Shown one piece after another: positions 57,370 to 64,000 of a stretch of DNA of 64,000 nt. Position numbers and translations under genes: made by a program. Below the pieces are notes generated by a model. It saw only the letters and a list, made by a program, of their open reading frames with translations. It did no database searches and was not told the DNA's origin. Within the stretch, counting starts at the first letter, position 1; each line of letters begins with the position of its first letter. The stretch is from Adiantum capillus-veneris (lineage: Eukaryota > Streptophyta > Polypodiopsida > Polypodiales > Pteridaceae): positions 68,348,567-68,412,566 of the forward strand of contig CM043970.1 in assembly GCA_014529385.2 (NCBI GenBank), read 5' to 3'.

Positions 57370-58190
57370 GAGTTTCTGGGTTCGGTTTGGAGTAGACTAT
57401 GCTAAACCAAAACATCGAGGTAAAGTTTCACTATCCGAGGAGTATCTGCTAGGTCCTCCTCCTCCATCCACTTCGCATGAAATGCAGGAAAGTTCTTGAA
57501 CTAAACCAAGAACCGCCTTCGGACTTTACCTTTCTTCGTATCTTTATGTGCCAAAATCTGTTCAGGAACAAGGATCTCCTCCTTTTCTTCCACTGCGGGT
57601 TGCTCATCAGGCTCCCCATCATCAGGCACATTACCCTTTACAGGTTTCAAGAGTCTCACATGCAATGCATTGTGAATCCTCCAAGTATCTGGCAGTTTCA
57701 ATCGGAAGGAGACATCATTTATCTTTTCAGTGATCTGGAAAGGGCCGTAGTATCACATACTAAGCTTTGGAAAAAGCCTCTCCTTTCCTTTTTCTTTCGC
57801 AGGCGTGCCTTCTCAAAAGTAAGAGCACCCGATCATCCTCCTTCAATTTCAAGTCGTGACAATGGCGATCCGTTGCCTTTTTCTGTCGTTCTTGAGACTT
57901 CTGCAAAGTCTCGCGAACCATGGCAAAAGCCGTATCCAAATCTCGCGAATATTCATCCGCTTCCAATATGTAATCTTTCGTGCTCATGAAGGATGGAACC
58001 TTCGCTGCACTTTCAACAATCTCACATGGCGTCTTCCCCGTCGAAGAGTGTATCGTGTTATTGTAGGCAAATTCCACCAAAGGTAATTTCTTTTCCCATT
58101 GAGTCTTCTGATCGAGAATGGTGTCAGTCTGTTGGGCGTAATTCCAAATCGAGCCGCCAATTCCAAGTGAAAAGAAGTTGGCCTTGGCTC
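57370..58190 (-). pseudogene. Integrase C-terminus and chromodomain-like module (G3)
   Basis: LPLVEFAYNNTIHSSTGKTP is the end of the integrase region, then RQKKATDRHCHDLKLKEDD, a TGA/TAG region, and WRIHNALHVRLLKPVKG. Last comes a chromodomain-like stretch, EQILAHKDTKKGKVRRRFLV-stop-FKNFPAFHAKW, then MEEEDLADTPRIV. The FLV..FKNFP..HAKW pattern fits the LVKWKG...ATWE core. Such modules direct integration to heterochromatin in chromoviruses. Frame breaks present. Confidence 0.75.
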
Positions 58191-58199
58191 CTTCAAAAG

Positions 58200-59745
58200 A
58201 GCTTCCGGATCCTTCACTTTGCCCCAAAAGCGGCAAAGTTTGTACTTTCATTTATTAGATTCGGTGCAGGTCCCACGCCATGTGGTACCCGTTCTGTTTT
58301 TCTATCTGCCTTTGCTGCCACGTTCCTTAGCTGCTCTCGAACTCTCAGACCTGTCGTCGTCTTTATCATGCTGTTCTTTCTGTGCCTTTTGAGGGCACTT
58401 CGCGGAGATATGTCCCTGTTCCCCGCATCCAAAGCACTTCCCCTCTCTGATGAAGCGAGCTCTCTCCTCAGGAGTAAGCTTGGGTCGTGCATCCTTTTTT
58501 CTCTGGGTTGCTCTTTTTCTTTCTACTTTTATTCCTAAAAGTCTGTTCGGCTCGTTGTGTCATGGCCTCATCTGTGGGGTAGGTCAGACTGCCAGAGTGA
58601 ATGGCAAAGCCCCGCTTCGCATGACTCATCAACTCCTGAATAGATGCTGACTTCTGTTCCAAGCAGTGATCTCGGATCTCTGTAGGTAGACCCAAGGTAA
58701 ACCGCTCAATCTGTTCTCTGAACGAGATCTTCTTGAATGAAGAGGCGGGTAGACAAGAGCTGCAGAATCTTTCACAATAAGAATTCACTGTATCGCTCTT
58801 GGTCATTCGGAGATGGTTCCAAGCAGCTCCTATATCTCGCTCAAACTCTTGAGTCAACCAAGAAGAAATAAAAAGCTTTTTAAATTTCAGCCATTTAACT
58901 GGCGCAGTCTTGTTTAAAAGAAGCGTGGACCACCAAGTACGAGCATTCCCCTTAGAGTAAGAGGCAGCTCTCCGAATCTTGAAGTGCTCTGAATAGCGTC
59001 CTCTCGCGAAAGCGATGTCAAACTGCTGTATAAAAGACAAAGCCTTCGAAGCATCTGAGTATCCTGAAAAAGTATCAAACTTGATCGAGTGGCCAACTTC
59101 CTTAAACTCTCGGACTTTCTTGCTTTTATCTTCGAGAAAGTCATACTGGTTGGCTTTGTAAAAATTCTTCTTGTTCGCCTAAAACTTTTCGTCATCGGAA
59201 TCTGTGCTGTCTGTAGACGAGTCCTCAATAGAACTGTCAGTCTCTGGGCGAGATGTAGCCTTCTTTGCCATTTTCTTGCCCTTTCCGAAGCTTTGTTTCT
59301 TGCTTCGCCTTTTACCTTTTCTGTCTTCTTCGCTCGAATCCGAGGAGCTAGAAGAACTATAAGAAGAAGAAGAAGAACTGGGTAGGCCTTCAAACTTGAC
59401 GCGCTTCTTCAGTTTGTTTGCCTTGTCGAATGGCGACCGAAGACCCAAATATCCTGGGAAGTCAATGCCTTTCTTCTGCTTTTTGCCGTGCTTTTTGTCC
59501 TTCTTTTGCACGTCGAAAAGCTGAGCAATCCGTGCATCAACCACGTTCTCCAGTTCCTTCTCCGTATGTTTCTTGGAGGCAGAAGGTTTCTTGAGAGCAG
59601 GTTTCGGGAGTGGTGTTGTGGTTCTCTGCCACTCCATCTGTACCTCTTTCAAAGAGGTCTGGTTCATATATTTTTCCATCTTCGGATCCTTGGCAAAATT
59701 GAGCATCATCTTTGTTGCATCGCCAATCAATTGACGAGGTTCCAT
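58200..59745 (-). pseudogene. Ty3/gypsy gag, nearly complete (G3)
   Basis: ATG at 59745. N-terminal part: EPRQLIGDATKMMLNFAKDP, Lys-rich, a serine run (59340s) and an acidic STDSTDSDDEKF. One TAG at 59179 where the frame simply continues. Gag core 59040-58500: LSFIQQFDIAFARGRYSEHF, KIRRAASYSKGNARTWWSTL, WNHLRMTKSDTVNSYCERF, FTLGLPTEIRDHCLEQK. A frameshift near 58480 precedes the nucleocapsid knuckle CFGCGEQGHISAKCP (58405-58450), intact CX2CX4HX4C. The most complete gag in the window. Confidence 0.83.
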
Positions 59746-59923
59746 CTCTCTTTGCTCCGCCTGAGTAGGCCGAGGCGGGCCATACTCTCTGTCTGAATTT
59801 TCGTTGTGATCCTAGCCCGCATCTCCAGATGCAGAGGGAGTCAACTGATCCTTGCGTGAAGCCGTAGGTGCCGCGGAAAAAACATTCAGGAATCGGATTT
59901 CCTGTAGAAGAGAAATCGGCCAT

Positions 59924-59935
59924 GCTGTGATACCA
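59924..59935 (-). other. Primer-binding site of G3
   Basis: Minus strand TGGTATCACAGC, one mismatch to the tRNA-iMet complement, one base after the LTR end, as in G2. Confidence 0.85.
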
Positions 59936-59936
59936 C

Positions 59937-60466
59937 TGTAACAGACTTGGACACTCCAAGTCAAGAATCGACCGCGACAGCACCAAATAACCACTTCAAA
60001 ACAATTCAAAGATCACAATAGATTTGCACTGGCCCGGCGGAGTTCCGTGCCTAGAGATATTGGCCCCAAAGACTGGCGCCCCTTTCGGTATTTCTTTTTA
60101 TATTAATCAGATCAAAGTACAAGAGAGCTGTTAGGGTTTCACTCTCAGACTCTGCGTCCAGATGCTCTGAGAAGTGAATGCCCAAACCACTTATTTAAAG
60201 TTACAAGGGATGCCCAAAAGCAGAGCCCCAAAAGCTTTTAAAATCAAAAGCATCAGTTCTCTCTCTCTTAGAGAAACTTTTTCTCCTTTTTTATAAAAAA
60301 AAAGCAAAATTCGCGTCGCTCATCATTTTCCAAAAAAAAAAAAAAAAAAAGCCTCCGCAATTTCCGGAAATTAGGGTTTTTGGCATAAATTAGATTTTGC
60401 AGGAATTTTAGGGTTTTTGGCAGAAATTAGGGTTTTTGTTGTCCGCCACCTCATCACTTTGTGACA
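59937..60466 (-). mobile_element. 5' LTR of G3
   Basis: 530 bp, + strand TGTAACAGACTTGG...CACTTTGTGACA. The reference for the solo LTRs at 22637, 34170 and 35506. Its right edge abuts LTR 2 of the + strand element. Confidence 0.88.
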
Positions 60467-61451
60467 AATTCGAACTGTAAAAGAGGAATACGCGTAAAGA
60501 CGCAACGACAAGAAGATGGGTTCTGAGAAGCTTTTCTTTAAAAGGGAAAAATTTTAATGAGTTTTACGCTTTCCCGCGAGGAATCTATGTCTACATTGCA
60601 TTTGTGCATGTGGTTGCATCCAAGGAGGCCTGGGATGTGTTGTGAAAAGCATTGTTTTATTGAGTTTTTGTGTAGGTTCGGACCAATTTTAAAATATGCC
60701 GGCCGCCCACTCAATAAGTGGGCAGCCACTTAGAAAATAAAGCAACAAAACCAGCCAACGAATTCTCTCCCTATTTTGGGTAGAAAAAAAAAATCGAATA
60801 AAAAACCGGCCGCAATCTCTATGCGAGCAACTATTCCTGCCGTGGCCAAGGAGCTATAAAAGCACCGCATGCCCTCACTGAAAGGGGGTTAGCAAGAGAA
60901 GACTCTGCCGCCAGATAACGCATGATATTGCGAGACTACGAAGCACGGAAGTCGCTTTTCTCGCGCAAGAGCGACAGGTATCTATTGTGGATTTGCTATA
61001 CGAATTGTTGTCGCTTGTTTGCATGTGTGTTTGAAGGTATCTAATCGCGAAGGAGAAGCGAGAAGGCTTCGGCGTATGTTTGGGAGTTCCGGGAACGGAA
61101 TTCGGAAATTGTCTGTGGAGTCTCAACTCCGAGTATAGACGGGAAAAAGGATTGAGAGCTTGTCTCTCGGATTTCCGTTACGGGAAGGAACGACCATCAA
61201 GTCAGAGAATTAGAACGGAGGGGTTTTCTCCGGTTCTTGTGCTTGTAAAAAGATTCTCCCTAATAAAGGATTCTCTTTAAGGGGGGGGGGGGGGGAACCA
61301 ACCCATCTTCTGGTCCCAAGTATTGTGTCGATCTTCTCACTCTCTCTCTCTCTCTATTTATTTCTCTCTATATCCTTTGGCTTCAGTATTAAGTGATAAA
61401 TTCTATTTATCCGAGAATATTTTATATTGTTATGCGCTCCTGTTTGTGACA
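60467..61451 (+). mobile_element. Ty3/gypsy LTR 2 (G4), 5'-truncated
   Basis: Matches LTR 1 from 54545 to 55586 with small indels: TATA 60855, AATAAA 61262, G-run 61281, TC tract, end TTTGTGACA. G3 lies against its left edge. No PBS follows: the next base enters protease coding sequence. Confidence 0.82.
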
Positions 61452-64000
61452 CCGAGCTTGGGGCAAAGTGAAAGATCAAGAAGCCGTGATTTTCTTCGAT
61501 GGAGGAGCCAAGGCCAACTTCATGTCACCTGAATTGGCGGCCCGACTCGAGCTTACTCCCAACAGGATGGGACCACCAACAGAGGAAGTTCTAGTGGCAT
61601 CCGGATGGGACATAGCCATTACACTTGTCATTGGCAAACTTCGGTTGCATTGTCAGGGGTATTTAGGACACGAGGATTTTTACATAATGCCCTTGGAAGG
61701 TTGTGACGTCCTCCTAGAAGTCCCTTGGTACCATATGAACAATGCCGTGGTCGATTATCGAGCAAAGAAAGCAATGTTGATGAATGAAAAGGGCCGAAAA
61801 ATTGTACTTGATGTAAAACTGACAGGCGAGTCCGTCTCTATTGTATCGGCTTCGACCATTTCCAAATTAATAAAATTTAGTCTCTTTGTTTACTCGATCT
61901 ACTTGAAAGAGTTAAATGATGAACACAGAAGGAACATGTTTGAACTTGATAGAGAACGCCAAGATTTTCTCCACACTCGTGCCGATTGCTTCTCTGAGGG
62001 CCTGCCAGGCGAGTTGCCCCCATCTCGACCTGACGATCACACCATTGATCTGATACTTAGAAGCACACCAGCGAACCGGCCACCTTACCCTGTCCGCCTA
62101 GCCTAGAATGAAGAGATCATGAACCAAGTGAAAGACCTTGAGAAGGGTCTTATCTAGCCGAGTACTTCACCCTACTGCTCTCCGGTGTTGTTGGTCTTAA
62201 AGAAAGACAAATCTTGGAGAATGTGCATTGACTACAGAGCTCTCAATAAAATCACCATCAAGAACAGATTTCCGATTCCAAGGATCGATGATATTCTTGA
62301 CCGACTTCAGGGATCCTCTTGTTTCAGCAGGATTGATTTGAAAAGCGGATATCATTAGATCCGAATCGTGCCGGTAGATGTCTACAAGACAATCTTTCGG
62401 ACGAGCGTTGGTTTGTAGGAATTTTTGGTGATGCCTTTTGGCCTTACCAATGCTCCAGCGACTTTCAACCGAATGATGGATAGTATTTTCAAAGAGTATA
62501 GATCATTTGTCGGCACTTTCTTTTATGACATTATAGTCTTCTTCAAGGATGAAGCAGAACATAGCCACCATCTGCTACAGATCTTTCAGGCATTGCGAGA
62601 TCACAAGTTAGTTATCAATGCCAAGAAGAGAGAATTTTTCTTGCCGGAGAGACAGTTTTTGGGACACATCGTCTCAGTAGTAGGAGTACAGATGGATCCG
62701 GCGAAGATTTAGACTATACGTGATTGCCCAGATTTGAAGAATGTTCATGAAGTTAGAAGCTTCTTGGGTTTGTGTTCTTACTACCGGCAGTTTATTCAAA
62801 AGTTTGCAGAGATAGCTTCCCCTCTGCACATTCTGACACAGAAAGGAGTCTATTTCTCGTAGGGACCCACAAAGGGACTGCCTTTCAGACACTGAAAGAG
62901 AAATTGACTACTGGACCAGTATTAACTTTGCCAGATTTGAAAAGTCATTTGAACTATATTGTGATGCTTGTGGTCGTAGTTTGGGAGCGGTCTTGATGCA
63001 AGAAGGCCATGTGATTGTCTATTAAAGCCGATTGTTTTCAAGGCCAGAATTGATAGCACAGATCTATGAGAAAGAGCTTTTGAGAGTGATCCATGCTCTT
63101 ACTCAGTGGCGACATTACCTACTTGGAGCCGACTTCACAGTCTTCACTGATCATCAGAGTTTACGCTACTTCTTGTCACAGAAGTAGCTTTTCGAAAAGC
63201 AGATGGGGTGGGCTAATATCTTGTCACAGTTTCACTTCCAAATTGTCCATGTTCAAGGTTAGAAGAACTTGGTGTCAGATGCTTTGTCTCGGAAACCGCT
63301 AGTCTTGGCTATTTCTGCGATTCATTATAGAAACTTTGAGGACATTGTTGATCAGTACCACAGAGATCCGGATTTTTCCGATGTATTCACTCGAATACAG
63401 AATGTGGAGATAGTAGCGGGATATTCCATACGGGATGGCTACTTGATGAAGAAAACGATGTCGTGCGTTACACAGCCGTTGAGAGAAAAGGTTTTGACTG
63501 AGTGCCATTGTCCACCTTTTACGGGTCACTGCGGCATCGACACCACCTTGAAAGGTGTGGAGCGTTACTTCTTTTGTCCGAGACTCAAGAAGGATGTGGA
63601 CGACTTTGTACACAATTGCTTAGTATGCCAAAAGGTCAAGTTTGAGAGGCATAAAGCACAGGGATTGTAATAGCCTTTACCCATTCCCACCCGCCCCTGG
63701 GAAAGTATTGCAGTGGGTTTCATTTTTTATCTCCCGAAGACTCAGAGTGGACATGATGGCATTTGGACTGTCATCGACAGATATAGCAAGCAAGCTCACT
63801 TCATTCCGGTGAAGAAAACAGTCAAGCCAAATTATGTAGCGAGACTGTTCATTGCACAGATTTTCAGACTACATGGCATGCCTGAGACAATAGTCTTCGA
63901 CAAAGATCCCCGATTCATGAGTTTGTTTTGGAGGGCTATTTGGGAGAACATTGGCACAACGTTGTAGTTCTCCTCATCTTTCCACTCGTAGGCAGATGGG
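61452..64000 (+). pseudogene. Ty3/gypsy pol (G4): protease, RT, RNase H, integrase, cut by window end
   Basis: Protease: VIFFDGGAKANFMS (active site DGG where D-S/T-G is usual) and [67 protein letters not shown], then FFYDIIVFF where FVVYLDDILVYS-type is expected, so the first catalytic Asp is Tyr. RNase H: CDACGRSLGAVLMQEG and [11 protein letters not shown], then LVSDALSR. Integrase: HCGIDTTLKGVERYFFCPRL..C..C zinc part, then VIDRYSKQAHFIPVKK and FDKDPRFMSLFWRAIW (two of the D-D-E residues; the Glu lies beyond the window). About ten TAG/TAA codons and a frameshift near 62960. Confidence 0.88.

Larger units (their letters stand above)
56625..60466 (-). mobile_element. Ty3/gypsy element G3, internally deleted
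   Basis: Minus orientation: complete 5' LTR (60466-59937), PBS, gag, a jump from the start of protease into the end of integrase (near 58180), chromodomain-like module, polypurine tract, and 170 bp of a truncated 3' LTR. Most of protease, all RT/RNase H and the integrase core are missing, so it is non-autonomous. Confidence 0.85.

Overview
The window is nuclear DNA of a land plant. It holds one host gene, seen from exon to exon across about 22 kb, set inside dense layers of retrotransposons. The host gene is PHYLLO, the fused gene for vitamin K1 (phylloquinone) and menaquinone synthesis. Twenty-four GT-AG exons between 19121 and 41511 join into 1144 codons with no stop. They cover a complete-looking MenF (isochorismate synthase) core, all of MenD (SEPHCHC synthase) and the first part of MenC (o-succinylbenzoate synthase). 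From memory, seed plants lost the chorismate-binding half of the MenF module from PHYLLO and use separate ICS genes. Its presence here suggests a seed-free plant such as a fern, lycophyte or bryophyte, but no species can be named. The transit-peptide end and the rest of MenC and MenH lie outside the window, so most or all of the 64 kb may be intron or exon of this one gene.

Layout. 1-18.1 kb: head-to-tail array of one LINE family, all on +, with six copies or fragments joined through (TC)n tracts. 18.1-41.5 kb: PHYLLO, with introns carrying a duplicated exon, tandem duplications, solo LTRs, and in intron 18 an old LINE relic with three later insertions, one bounded by a 17-bp target-site duplication. 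41.7-51.2 kb: four more copies of the same LINE array. 51.2-53.2 kb: a LINE of another family on the minus strand (zinc-knuckle ORF1). 53.3-64 kb: nested and rearranged Ty3/gypsy elements with a chromodomain-like module: two LTR families, gag pieces on both strands, and a pol region running off the end.

The LINE family has ORF1 (coiled coil plus L1-ORF1-like RNA-binding region) and ORF2 (APE endonuclease, reverse transcriptase, CCHC finger, basic tail). Three features recur between copies and look worth testing. ORF1 ends in UGA-CGG with ORF2 continuing in the same frame, mostly without an AUG. ORF2 ends with a near-perfect PCNA-interaction motif (Q-x-x-I-T-D-F-F). Copies sit between TC microsatellites. 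Most nonsense mutations in LINE and gypsy copies are CAG to TAG, as expected from deamination of CHG-methylated cytosine in silenced plant transposons. All element reading frames except one ORF1 (13294-14184) are broken.
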